Shown: positions 8,805-17,161 of the stretch, piece after piece
Numbering within the stretch: position 1 is the stretch's first letter
Layout of the letters: every line of letters starts with the position of its first letter
Assembly (NCBI RefSeq): GCF_014654615.1
Contig: NZ_BNBB01000019.1
Coordinates: forward strand, 36,581 to 100,580
Source of the DNA: Streptosporangium violaceochromogenes
Lineage (GTDB): Bacteria > Actinomycetota > Actinomycetes > Streptosporangiales > Streptosporangiaceae
Length of the DNA stretch: 64,000 nucleotides
Reading direction: 5' to 3'
The notes under the pieces: generated by a model
Told to the model about the DNA's origin: nothing
Database searches by the model: none
What the model saw: the letters and a program-made list of their open reading frames with translations, nothing else
Made by a program: the position numbers and the translations under genes

Positions 8805-8993
8805 ATGTGGGGCGGCCAGTTCCGGCTGGACCTCACCAACGACGACATCGCCAAGAGCCGGCGGGAGGGGTACGGATTCCACCGCCCGGCCGAAAAGCAG
8901 GCCATGCCGGAGGGTCCGAACGCCGCACACCGGCGCGTCCCCCGAGGCGTCAGCGGGCGGAGTCGACCAGGTGGGCGAGGAGCAGGGCGTTGA
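8805..8993 (+). CDS. Possible small hypothetical protein
   Basis: A 62-codon frame starts at an ATG behind GGGGAGAG and reads MWGGQFRLDLTNDDIAKSRR before becoming Arg/Gly-rich. The first 35 residues have plausible composition and the ribosome binding site is fair. Its last 44 bases overlap the 3' end of the convergent hydrolase gene, and the C-terminal part looks like an antisense shadow. I do not recognise it. Confidence 0.25.
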   Translation: MWGGQFRLDLTNDDIAKSRREGYGFHRPAEKQAMPEGPNAAHRRVPRGVSGRSRPGGRGAGR

Positions 8994-9774
8994 CCCGGCC
9001 GGGGGCCTCCAGCTGCATCCAGTGACCGACGCCTTCGAGGCGTTCGTAACGCCAGGAGCCGGCGATGTGGTCGGCCGTACCGATCATCGCCTCTTCGGTG
9101 AGGAAGCGGTCGCGGGTGCTCCACACCCCCAGCGTGGGGGCCTGGATGGGAGGCAGATCGAGGGGCGGGGCGACCAGCGTCTCGGGGCGGACGCCCGTGC
9201 GGTAGATCGCCAGGGCGGCGGTGAGGGCCTCGGGGCAGCGCATGCGGTCGACGATCTCCTCACGATCGGGGTGGTCGGCCAGCATCTCGCGAAGGTTGCG
9301 GAAGTCGTTCTGGCTGAGCCAGCGCTCGGCGACGCCGGTGAACTGAAACAGCAGCATGTACCAGGACTTTTCCCGCTGCCGCCACCCGGCCGCCGCCAGC
9401 GCGGCGGGATGGCCCACCGACAGGCAGGCGAGGCTGATCACGCGCTCCGGCGCGATCGTGGCCAGGAGCTGGACGAGCGCCGAGCCCCAGTCGTGACCCA
9501 CCAGGTGCGCCCGGTCGGCCCCGAGGCGGTCGAGGACGGTCAGGAGGTCGCCGAGGTGCCGGTCGAGCTCGTAGTTCTCCAGCCCGGCCGGCTTGTCCGA
9601 GGCGCCGAACCCGAGCAGGTCGGGGGCGATCGTGCGGTATCCGGCGGCGTTCAGCGCGGCCACCTGATGGCGCCAGCAGGCGTGGGTGTCGGGGTAGCCG
9701 TGCACGAGCAGCACGTCGGGGCCCTCCCCGCCGACCTGGACGTTGAGGCCGATGCCGTTGATGTCGACCCGCAT
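8950..9774 (-). CDS. Alpha/beta hydrolase, epoxide hydrolase-like
   Basis: A 274-residue alpha/beta hydrolase. The oxyanion region is HGYPDTHACW, the nucleophile elbow is GHDWGS with Asp95, the acid is probably Asp222 (WSTRDRF) and the base His251 (GVGHW). An Asp nucleophile in this arrangement marks the epoxide hydrolase/haloalkane dehalogenase branch; Tyr139 and Tyr191 in the cap could be the epoxide-activating tyrosines, so epoxide hydrolase is favoured. AAAGGGG precedes the start. It lies 18 bases downstream of the flavoprotein reductase gene on the same strand, so the two are likely cotranscribed. Confidence 0.85.
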   Translation of the reverse strand: MRVDINGIGLNVQVGGEGPDVLLVHGYPDTHACWRHQVAALNAAGYRTIAPDLLGFGASDKPAGLENYELDRHLGDLLTVLDRLGADRAHLVGHDWGSALVQLLATIAPERVISLACLSVGHPAALAAAGWRQREKSWYMLLFQFTGVAERWLSQNDFRNLREMLADHPDREEIVDRMRCPEALTAALAIYRTGVRPETLVAPPLDLPPIQAPTLGVWSTRDRFLTEEAMIGTADHIAGSWRYERLEGVGHWMQLEAPGRVNALLLAHLVDSAR

Positions 9775-9792
9775 CGCGCCCCTTTTTTCGGA

Positions 9793-11187
9793 TCAGATGC
9801 CGCCGGGAGTCACCGGCTGCATCATACGGCGGGCCGCCTCGGTGACGGAGCCCGACATGGAGGGGTAGACGGCAAAGGTGTGGGCGAGCTGGTCCACGGT
9901 GAGGCGCTGCTGAACGGCCACCGAGACCGCCAGGATCAGCTCCGAGGCGCTGGGGGCGACCACCACACCGCCGAGGACGATGCCGGTGTTCGGGCGGCAG
10001 AACAGCTTCACGAAGCCGTCGTTGAACCCGAGCATCTTGGCTCGGGCGTTGGTGGCCAGGGGCAGCTTGACGATGTTGGCCTCGATCTGCCCGACCTCGA
10101 TCGCCTTCTGGGTGACGCCCACGGCGGCGATCTCGGGGTCGGTGAAGATGTTGGAGGCCACGGTGCCCAGACGGAGCGGCTGTACGGCCTCGCCGAGCGC
10201 GTGCCAGACGGCGATCCGGCCCTGCATGGCGGCGACGGAGGCGAGCATCAGCACGCCGGTGCAGTCGCCCGCGGCGTAGACGCCGGGCGCGGAGGTCCGG
10301 GAGACCTTGTCCACCTGGATGAAGCCGCCCTTGTCGAGGATGACCCCGGCCTCCTCCAGGCCGATCCCCGCGGTGTTGGGGATCATTCCGACCGTCATCA
10401 GGCAGTGGGTGCCCTCGGCGGTCCTGCCGTCCTCCAGCGTGACGACCACGCCGTCGTGGGTGCGCTTGACGGACTCCGCCCGGGATCGGCCCATGACGTG
10501 CATCCCGCGGCGCCGGTAGACCTCCTCCAGGACCTCGGCGGCGTCGGCGTCCTCGTTGGGCATCATCCGGTCGCGGGAGGACACGAGCGTGACCTCCGAG
10601 CCGAGCGAGCGATAGGCGCCGGCGAACTCCGCGCCGGTCACACCGGAGCCGACCACGACGAGGTGCTCGGGCAGCTCCTCCAGGTCGTACATCTGCCGCC
10701 AGGTGAGGATGCGCTCCCCGTCGGGTTCGGCGGTGGGCAGGATGCGCGGGGTGGCGCCCGTCGCCACGATCACGACGTCGGCCCGGATCGTCCGGTCTCC
10801 GGCCCTGACGACCTGGGGGTCGACGAGCCGTCCGGCTGCCCGGATCACCTCCACGCCCTCGGCGGCCAGCCGCGCGGCGATGTCGGCCGACTGCGCCCAG
10901 GCCAGCTCCTTGACGCGTGTGTTGACCAGCGGCATGTCGGCGATGACGCCGCCGACCTCGCCGTCGGGTCCTCCGGTGAAGTGGACGCCGAGCGCGCTGG
11001 CGTCCAGGAGCGCCTGTTTGCGCACCGACGTGGCGATCAGGGTCTTGGACGGCACACAGTCGGTCAGGACGCAGGCCCCTCCGGGGCCGTCCTGTTCGAC
11101 CACGGTCACCTGCGCCCCAAGCTGCGCTGCCACCAACGCCGCCTCATAGCCGCCAGGCCCGCCACCAATGATCACGATCCTCGTCAC
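9793..11187 (-). CDS. NAD(P)H-quinone dehydrogenase / LpdA-like flavoprotein disulfide reductase
   Basis: A 464-residue FAD enzyme of the pyridine nucleotide-disulfide reductase family. It has the N-terminal GGGPGGYEAA FAD motif, a second Rossmann motif for NAD(P)H (VVVGSGVTGAEFAG), the late YAAGDCTG FAD motif, and a dimerisation domain. The active-site region reads GGACVLTDCVPSK with Cys39 and Cys44, but the usual His-Pro-Thr of dihydrolipoamide dehydrogenases near the C-terminus is replaced by VYPSMSGS. That favours the actinobacterial LpdA/quinone reductase branch over the pyruvate dehydrogenase component. The GTG at 11187 is preferred because family members begin at TRIVIIGGGPGG; an ATG three codons earlier has a site too close to it. 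Confidence 0.85.
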   Translation of the reverse strand: MTRIVIIGGGPGGYEAALVAAQLGAQVTVVEQDGPGGACVLTDCVPSKTLIATSVRKQALLDASALGVHFTGGPDGEVGGVIADMPLVNTRVKELAWAQSADIAARLAAEGVEVIRAAGRLVDPQVVRAGDRTIRADVVIVATGATPRILPTAEPDGERILTWRQMYDLEELPEHLVVVGSGVTGAEFAGAYRSLGSEVTLVSSRDRMMPNEDADAAEVLEEVYRRRGMHVMGRSRAESVKRTHDGVVVTLEDGRTAEGTHCLMTVGMIPNTAGIGLEEAGVILDKGGFIQVDKVSRTSAPGVYAAGDCTGVLMLASVAAMQGRIAVWHALGEAVQPLRLGTVASNIFTDPEIAAVGVTQKAIEVGQIEANIVKLPLATNARAKMLGFNDGFVKLFCRPNTGIVLGGVVVAPSASELILAVSVAVQQRLTVDQLAHTFAVYPSMSGSVTEAARRMMQPVTPGGI

Positions 11188-11365
11188 GTGTCCCATTCTC
11201 CCGCATTCATGCCGCGCCCCCGTCGGGGTCCCCCTCGAAAACGCGAAACCTCCATGAACCCGGAGGTCGCCCGGCGGTCCGGCCCTGAATTCGACGCGGA
11301 GAGGACGGGAGATTGGGGGACGACACGACGCCGGGGCGACGCGGAGGTCTGGGGGATCTTGGATT

Positions 11366-11830
11366 ATGTTGGATACCGTGCCTGTCTACGCCGCCTACGG
11401 CAGCAACATGGACCCAAAGCAGATGGCCCAGCGGGCCCCTCACTCCCCCATGCGTGGCTCGGGCTGGCTGCAGGGCTGGCGCCTGACGTTCGGCGGGAAC
11501 GACCTCGGCTGGGAGGGCGCCCTCGCCACCATCGTCGAAGATCCCGACGAGCAGGTGTTCGTCGTGCTCTACGACGTGCCCGAGTGGGACGAGACGACCC
11601 TCGACCAGTGGGAGGGCGCAACGCGAGGACTCCATCACAAGGTCAGGCTCCGAGTGCAGACCCTGGACGGCGAGGTCCTGGCCTGGCTCTACGTGCTCGA
11701 CGGCTACGAGGGCGGCCTGCCCTCGGCGCGCTACCTGGGCACCCTGGCCGAGGCCGCGGAGGGGGCGGGCGCGCCCGACGACTACGTCAAAGACCTCCGG
11801 ACCCGTCCCTGCACGTCGGACCGAGGCTGA
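11366..11830 (+). CDS. Gamma-glutamylcyclotransferase family protein
   Basis: A 154-residue protein with the family's opening YAAYGSNMDP motif, which binds the substrate carboxylate, and the compact beta-barrel pattern of GGCT/AIG2-like proteins. Such enzymes cyclise gamma-glutamyl amines to 5-oxoproline. GGGGGA upstream supports the ATG at 11366; a GTG four codons later is an alternative. It is divergent from the flavoprotein reductase and precedes the purine nucleoside phosphorylase gene by 54 bases. The natural substrate in this mycothiol-using lineage is uncertain. Confidence 0.82.
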   Translation: MLDTVPVYAAYGSNMDPKQMAQRAPHSPMRGSGWLQGWRLTFGGNDLGWEGALATIVEDPDEQVFVVLYDVPEWDETTLDQWEGATRGLHHKVRLRVQTLDGEVLAWLYVLDGYEGGLPSARYLGTLAEAAEGAGAPDDYVKDLRTRPCTSDRG

Positions 11831-11884
11831 AAGGGCGCTTTTCGCGGAGTGATCGGGCCGACGGCGGCGAGTACCCTCGATGAG

Positions 11885-12688
11885 GTGACGAACGACCCTT
11901 ATGCCCTCGCCGTGGACGCCGCCGCCGCCCTGAAGGAGGCCTCCGGCGTCGCCTCCTTCGACGTCGCGCTGGTGCTGGGCTCCGGCTGGGTGCCGGCCGC
12001 CGACGCGATCGGCGAGACGATCACCGAGTTCTCGACGGCCGGCCTGCCCGGTTTCGCGCCCCCCGGTGTGGCCGGCCACACCGGGCGGGTCCGGGCGGTG
12101 CGCACCGAGTCGGGAAGGAACGCGCTGATCTTCCTCGGCCGCACCCATCTGTATGAGGGCCGGGGGGTGGAGCCGGTCGTGCACGGCGTGCGGACCGCGA
12201 TCAGGGTGGGGGCGGGGACGATCGTGCTGACCAACGCCGCCGGGGGGTTGCGGCCCGAGACCCAGCGGGTCGGCGAGGCGGTCCTGATCAGCGACCACAT
12301 CAACCTGACCGGCGCCAGCCCGATCACCGGGGCCACCTTCGTCGACCTCACCGACCTCTACACCTCGCGCCTGCGTGACCTGGCCAGGGAGGTGGAGCCG
12401 TCGCTGGCCGAGGGGGTCTACGTCGCCTTCCGCGGCCCGACCTACGAGACGCCCGCCGAGGTCCGCATGTGCCGGGCGCTGGGCGGCGACATGGTCGGCA
12501 TGTCCACCGCGCTGGAGGCCATCGCGGCCCGCGAGGGCGGCGCCGACGTGCTCGGCGTCTCCCTGGTCACCAACCCGGGAGCCGGCCTGGTGGGCGAACC
12601 GCTCAGCCACGAGGAGGTGCTGGCGATCGGCCGCGCCACCGCCGCGCGCATGGGCGATCTGCTGGCCAAGGTCGTCGGCAAGCTGTAG
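11885..12688 (+). CDS. Purine nucleoside phosphorylase (trimeric type)
   Basis: A 267-residue enzyme that splits inosine and guanosine with phosphate to base and ribose-1-phosphate. It shows VALVLGSGW, the phosphate-binding GVAGHTGRV and RTHLYEG segments, VLTNAAGGL, the purine pocket region FRGPTYETPAEVRM and the MVGMSTALEA ribose-binding segment, all typical of trimeric PNP. The GTG start is used since the frame upstream is not conserved-like. The next gene, a sugar-phosphate mutase, starts 29 bases downstream and can take ribose-1-phosphate to ribose-5-phosphate. Confidence 0.94.
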   Translation: MTNDPYALAVDAAAALKEASGVASFDVALVLGSGWVPAADAIGETITEFSTAGLPGFAPPGVAGHTGRVRAVRTESGRNALIFLGRTHLYEGRGVEPVVHGVRTAIRVGAGTIVLTNAAGGLRPETQRVGEAVLISDHINLTGASPITGATFVDLTDLYTSRLRDLAREVEPSLAEGVYVAFRGPTYETPAEVRMCRALGGDMVGMSTALEAIAAREGGADVLGVSLVTNPGAGLVGEPLSHEEVLAIGRATAARMGDLLAKVVGKL

Positions 12689-12717
12689 GGACGGACGTCC
12701 GGAGCGGGAGGGTGACG

Positions 12718-14367
12718 ATGAGCGACGATCCGGTACGGCTCGCGCGGGCCTGGCTGGCCCAGGACCCCGACCCGGAGACGCGGGCCGAGCTCGCCGGTCT
12801 CCTCGCGCGAAAAGACGCCGCCGCGCTGCGCGAGCGGTTCGGCGGCAGGCTGGAGTTCGGCACCGCCGGGCTGCGGGGAGAGCTGGGCGCCGGCCCCAAC
12901 CGGATGAACCGGGTCACCGTCATGCGCGCCGCCGCCGGGCTGGCCGGGGTGCTGGGGCCGGGCCGGCACGTCGTGATCGGATACGACGCCCGGCACAAGT
13001 CGGACGTCTTCGCCCGCGACACCGCCGCCGTGCTCACCGGTGCCGGGTTGCGCGCGTCCGTACTCCCCGAGCCGCTGCCCACGCCGGTGCTGGCCTTCGC
13101 CGTACGGCATCTGGGCGCCGACGCGGGGGTGACCGTGACCGCCAGCCACAACCCTCCCAGGGACAACGGCTACAAGGTCTACTGGGGTGACGGCTCCCAG
13201 ATCGTGCCGCCCGTCGACGCGGAGATCTCCGCCGCCATCGACGCCGTGGGCCCGGTGTCGGAGCTTCCCCTCGGCTCGGGGTGGACCGTGCTGGACGACG
13301 GCGTGGTGAGCGCCTACCTGGCGGCGCTCGCGGCGCTTCCGCTCGGCGAAGCCCGCGGTCTGCGGGTGGCCTACACCCCGCTGCACGGGGTGGGCGGCGC
13401 CACGCTGGCCCGCGCCTTCCGGGCGGCCGGGTTCGACGCCCCCGCGGTGGTGGAGGCCCAGGCGGCCCCGGACCCGGACTTCCCGACCGTCGCGTTTCCC
13501 AACCCGGAGGAGCCGGGGGCGATGGACCTCGCGCTGGAGCTCGCCCGGCGTACCGGGGCCGACCTCGTGCTGGCCAACGACCCCGACGCCGACCGATGCG
13601 CGGTGGGGGTGCCGGTGCCCGGCGGCGGCCACCGGATGCTGACCGGCGACGAGGTGGGCGCCCTGCTCGGCGAGCACGTGATCCGGCACACCTCCGGTGA
13701 CGGGCGCCTGGTGGCCACCACCGTCGTCTCGTCCTCACTGCTCGGCAAGATCGCCGCCTCGTACGGCGTGCGGCACGCCGAGACCCTCACCGGCTTCAAG
13801 TGGATCATGAAGGCCGGCGCGGGCCTGGTCTTCGGGTACGAGGAGGCCCTGGGCTACAGCGTCGGGTCGGACGGCGGCCTGCCGGTGCGCGACAAGGACG
13901 GCGTCGGCGCCGCGCTGACCGTCGCCGCCCTGGCCGCCCAGGCGCGGCTGGAAGGCCGCACGCTCCTGGATCTCCTCGACGACCAGGCCCGCGGGTACGG
14001 CCTGCACGCCACGGCGCAGCTGTCGGTCCGGGTGGAGGACCTGTCGCTGATCGCGGACGCGATGGCCCGTCTGCGCGCCGCCCCGCCGGTGGAGCTCGGC
14101 GCGAGGAAGGTCGAGTCCGCCGAGGACCTGCGCGAGGGCGCCGGGGGCCTTCCCCCCACCGACGGCCTGCGCTATCGCCTGGAGGGCGGCGCCCGCGTCG
14201 TCGTCCGCCCATCGGGCACCGAGCCCAAGCTCAAGTGCTATCTGGAGGTCGTCGTCCCGGTCGGCGCCGACGGGGAGGTGTCCGGGGCACGCGAGCGGGC
14301 CGCCGGGGAGCTCGGCGCGCTGAAGGCCGCCCTGGCGGCGACGCTGGGCCTCGCGGGGGCCCCGTGA
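12718..14367 (+). CDS. Phospho-sugar mutase (phosphoglucomutase/phosphomannomutase family, probable phosphopentomutase role)
   Basis: A 549-residue alpha-D-phosphohexomutase. Motifs: FGTAGLRG near residue 47, catalytic Ser143 in TASHNPP, metal-binding DPDADR, the sugar-specificity loop FGYEEALGYSVG, and the phosphate-binding RPSGTEPK close to the C-terminus. GGAGG lies six bases before the ATG. Its position directly after purine nucleoside phosphorylase, matched by deoD-pmmB in mycobacteria, suggests that it interconverts ribose-1-phosphate and ribose-5-phosphate. Family members in this length class include PGM2-like phosphopentomutases. Substrate assignment is an inference. Confidence 0.9.
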   Translation: MSDDPVRLARAWLAQDPDPETRAELAGLLARKDAAALRERFGGRLEFGTAGLRGELGAGPNRMNRVTVMRAAAGLAGVLGPGRHVVIGYDARHKSDVFARDTAAVLTGAGLRASVLPEPLPTPVLAFAVRHLGADAGVTVTASHNPPRDNGYKVYWGDGSQIVPPVDAEISAAIDAVGPVSELPLGSGWTVLDDGVVSAYLAALAALPLGEARGLRVAYTPLHGVGGATLARAFRAAGFDAPAVVEAQAAPDPDFPTVAFPNPEEPGAMDLALELARRTGADLVLANDPDADRCAVGVPVPGGGHRMLTGDEVGALLGEHVIRHTSGDGRLVATTVVSSSLLGKIAASYGVRHAETLTGFKWIMKAGAGLVFGYEEALGYSVGSDGGLPVRDKDGVGAALTVAALAAQARLEGRTLLDLLDDQARGYGLHATAQLSVRVEDLSLIADAMARLRAAPPVELGARKVESAEDLREGAGGLPPTDGLRYRLEGGARVVVRPSGTEPKLKCYLEVVVPVGADGEVSGARERAAGELGALKAALAATLGLAGAP

Positions 14368-14440
14368 GCGCCGGGCCGGCGACCGTCGGGCCCGACCCCG
14401 AAACCCAAACCGGCGCCGGGGAGGGGACGGGGCCGCCCCC

Positions 14441-15034
14441 CTAGACGACGGTGGAGGCGACCACCATGAGGGCCGCCGCCAGCAGGGCGGCCAGGGCCGC
14501 CGGAGACCAGGTGACGCTCACCGGGCCCGGCTCGCCGCCCTCCGCCCCGGCCCGCCGGGCGGAGACGGCGCGCTCGGTGATCTGCTCGGCCACCCAGTCG
14601 GCGTGGGTCCTGCCGGCCAGGGCCTCGGCGGCGGCCCGCTCACCCTTGGAGCGCGCCGGCTCGGTGCGGCGGTTCCCGGCGCGCAGGGCCGCCGCGCGCT
14701 CGCGCCCCGAGGTGTGCGGCGCCCAGCAGCGGACGCTCCGCCCCTCGGAGTCGATCGTGATCGCGTGGGAGACCGTGACCTCCCCCACCCGCCGCCAGGG
14801 CACGAAGGTGTTCCTCAGCGGGTTGCGGACCAGCAGCCCGGCCTCACCGAGGACGACCGCCGGACGCAGGCAGGTGACGAAGACCACCGCGGTCAGCACC
14901 GCCAGCACCGCGGCGGCGATCATCGAGGGCCGTCCCGAGTAGCGGACGATCAGATCCACCGCGTTGAACGCGGCGAAGACCACCCAGAGCCAGCCGAGGA
15001 CCAGCGCGGCCTTCGACCGGAACACCTGTTTCAT
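14441..15034 (-). CDS. PH domain-containing membrane protein
   Basis: A 197-residue protein with two N-terminal membrane helices (about residues 10-28 and 37-56), then a short bacterial PH-like domain with LLVRNPLRNTFVPWRRVGEV, the usual hallmark of these proteins, a charged middle part rich in Arg and Glu, and a C-terminal hydrophobic helix (about 174-197). GGGGAG precedes the start. It is 81 bases downstream of adenosine deaminase on the same strand. Function unknown; such proteins are often linked to cell envelope homeostasis. Confidence 0.75.
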   Translation of the reverse strand: MKQVFRSKAALVLGWLWVVFAAFNAVDLIVRYSGRPSMIAAAVLAVLTAVVFVTCLRPAVVLGEAGLLVRNPLRNTFVPWRRVGEVTVSHAITIDSEGRSVRCWAPHTSGRERAAALRAGNRRTEPARSKGERAAAEALAGRTHADWVAEQITERAVSARRAGAEGGEPGPVSVTWSPAALAALLAAALMVVASTVV

Positions 15035-15115
15035 CGCGTCTCCCCGGGTGTGGAGAGCCCCGCCGCCCGGCCGGGGAAGGGCGTCACCTCGCCGCCTCCC
15101 CTCGTGCGTGTCCGT

Positions 15116-16195
15116 TCACGCCTGCCACCTTAGCCGCGCGAACCCGGGCTTGATGACGCCGTTGATGAGCGCCAGGCGTTCGTCGAACGGCAGGAACGCC
15201 GACTTCATGGCGTTGATGGTGAACCACTGCATGTCCTCCCAGCCGTAGCCGAACGCCTCCGACAGCTTGGCGAACTCCTCGGAGACGGAGGTGCCGCTCA
15301 TCAGCCGGTTGTCGGTGTTGACCGTGACCCGGAAGTTGAGCCGGCGCAGCAGGCCGATGGGGTGTTCGGCGATCGAGGCGGCGACCCCGGTCTGGAGGTT
15401 GGAGCTCGGGCACATCTCCAGCGGGATGCGCTTGTCGCGCACGTAGGCCGCGAGGCGTCCGAGCTTGGCCTCCCCGTCGTCTCCCACCGCGATGTCGTCG
15501 ATGATCCGGACGCCGTGGCCGAGCCGGTCGGCGCCGCACCACTGGATCGCCTGCCAGATGGACGGCAGGCCGAACCCCTCGCCGGCGTGGATGGTGAAGT
15601 GGGCGTTCTCGCGCTGGAGGTACTCGAAGGCGCCGAGGTGGCGGGTGGGTGGGTATCCGGCCTCGGCTCCGGCGATGTCGAAGCCCGCCACGCCCACGTC
15701 GCGGTAGCGGACCGCGAGCTCGGCGATCTCCATGGACCTGGCCTGGTGGCGCATCGCCGTCAGCAGGGTGCCCACCCGGATGTCGCGCCCCTGTGAGCCG
15801 GCCCGGAACCCCTCCAGCACGGCCTCGATCACCTCTTCGAGGCTCAGGCCCGCGGAGATGTGCTGCTCGGGCGCGTAACGCACCTCGGCGTAGACCACGC
15901 CGTCGGCCGCCAGGTCCTCGGCGCACTCGGCGGCGACCCTGACCAGCGCGTCCCGCGTCTGCATGACGGCCACCGTGTGCGAGAAGGTCTCCAGGTAGCG
16001 TTCCAGCGAGCCGGAGTCGGCCGACTCCCGGAACCAGGCCCGCAGGGCGGCCTCGTCCGTCGTGGGCAGCCCGGTGTATCCCGACTCGCGCGCCAGGTCG
16101 ATGACGGTGCCCGGCCGCAGGCCCCCGTCGAGGTGGTCGTGGAGCAGCACCTTCGGGGCGCGGCGGATCTCTTCGAGGGTGGGTGACCGGCTCAC
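15116..16195 (-). CDS. add: Adenosine deaminase
   Basis: A 359-residue zinc enzyme converting adenosine and deoxyadenosine to inosine forms. Metal ligands His19 and His21 lie in LHDHLDGGLRP, the catalytic and zinc region HAGEGFG holds His and Glu, SSNLQTG follows, and NTDNRLMSG carries the last zinc aspartate. The GTG start has GGAGG six bases upstream; an earlier in-frame start would add an Arg-rich, low-complexity extension. It feeds inosine to the purine nucleoside phosphorylase encoded nearby and belongs to the nucleoside salvage block. Confidence 0.94.
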   Translation of the reverse strand: MSRSPTLEEIRRAPKVLLHDHLDGGLRPGTVIDLARESGYTGLPTTDEAALRAWFRESADSGSLERYLETFSHTVAVMQTRDALVRVAAECAEDLAADGVVYAEVRYAPEQHISAGLSLEEVIEAVLEGFRAGSQGRDIRVGTLLTAMRHQARSMEIAELAVRYRDVGVAGFDIAGAEAGYPPTRHLGAFEYLQRENAHFTIHAGEGFGLPSIWQAIQWCGADRLGHGVRIIDDIAVGDDGEAKLGRLAAYVRDKRIPLEMCPSSNLQTGVAASIAEHPIGLLRRLNFRVTVNTDNRLMSGTSVSEEFAKLSEAFGYGWEDMQWFTINAMKSAFLPFDERLALINGVIKPGFARLRWQA

Positions 16196-16434
16196 GGAAG
16201 GCCTCCGGCGTGGTGATCGCGGGCTCTGGGCCCGGGCGGGAATCGGGGAGCGGGGTCTTCCGCGGCGGTCGTCACGGTCGTCCCTCACGGTGGGCGGCGG
16301 CGACCGTCCCGCCGCCCGGAACCGGGGTCCGGGCGGCGCCGTCCGTGTCGCGTACCATCAGGCCAGTCTGCCACCACGGCCCCGCCCCCAGCGTCCTTCT
16401 GCACACTCGGCGCCCTTCAGGTCTTCAGGCGTCC

Positions 16435-17058
16435 TCAGTGGGCGACGTCGACGACGAGCCGGTACGGCTTCGCCTGCTCGGTCACCCGGAAGGCGGCCCG
16501 GCGGTCGAGGACGAGGCCCACGCCGACCACCCCCTCGAAGTCGCCGGTCCTGACGACGTTCCGCACGTTGCCCAGCCCGGCCCGGTAGACGGGCCCGCCC
16601 GGCCAGGTGGGCGAGCCCGACTCGGTGTGCGCCTGGGCCGTGCTCATCGTCACCTGAAGGTAGGCCCCGCCCTTGACGGGGACCGGCTCCCCCGAACCGT
16701 CGTAGAAGAGCCCGCTCACCCGGCGCACGGTGTATCCGGGCACGCCGCCCCGGAGGTCGATCACGACGCGGTCGAACCCCCGGTGCCGGGCGAACCTCGC
16801 CCCGGTGACGATCGCCCGGACGCCGCCCGGACGCTCGACCTTGATCTCCTCGGTGTTCGTCGGCGGTGTGAGGCCCGTCTCCCCGGGGCTGGGCTCGGCG
16901 GAGGGGGGAGAGGGGGGCCGGGAGGCCGGCGGGCTCGCCGTGACCGTGACGGTGACCGTGGGGGCGGGTGAGCGTCCCGGCGTCGCGGGGGAGCCACCGC
17001 ATCCCGCCAGCAGGACGAGCGGAGTGAGGGCTAGGGCAACGTGAACGCGTCTCATCAT
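16435..17058 (-). CDS. Lipoprotein with AMIN-like domain
   Basis: A 207-residue lipoprotein. The signal peptide ends in the lipobox LLAGC (Cys19). A Pro/Ser/Thr-rich spacer (about 22-65) tethers a beta-rich domain with RHRGFDRVVIDLRGGVPGYT and a closing PYRLVVDVAH, the pattern of AMIN-like domains that bind peptidoglycan or envelope polysaccharide. AGGAGG is upstream; the second ATG at 17055 has better spacing and may be the true start. It lies between thymidine phosphorylase and adenosine deaminase on the same strand without an obvious metabolic link to them. Confidence 0.82.
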   Translation of the reverse strand: MMRRVHVALALTPLVLLAGCGGSPATPGRSPAPTVTVTVTASPPASRPPSPPSAEPSPGETGLTPPTNTEEIKVERPGGVRAIVTGARFARHRGFDRVVIDLRGGVPGYTVRRVSGLFYDGSGEPVPVKGGAYLQVTMSTAQAHTESGSPTWPGGPVYRAGLGNVRNVVRTGDFEGVVGVGLVLDRRAAFRVTEQAKPYRLVVDVAH

Positions 17059-17161
17059 GGCCTCCTATCCAGTTAGATTCCCGGCCTTTCCGGAAGGTTC
17101 ACCCTTTTGCGAGGCCGGGCACGTGGCCGGCCCCCGACAGGTGAACGCCCCGCCCTCGCGC

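Noticed and set aside
8731..11883. A very long open frame on the plus strand covering the hydrolase and flavoprotein genes
   Set aside because: It is antisense to two genes with clear catalytic motifs, and its composition (Gly, His, Asp, Arg, Val-rich) is the usual shadow of high-GC coding DNA.
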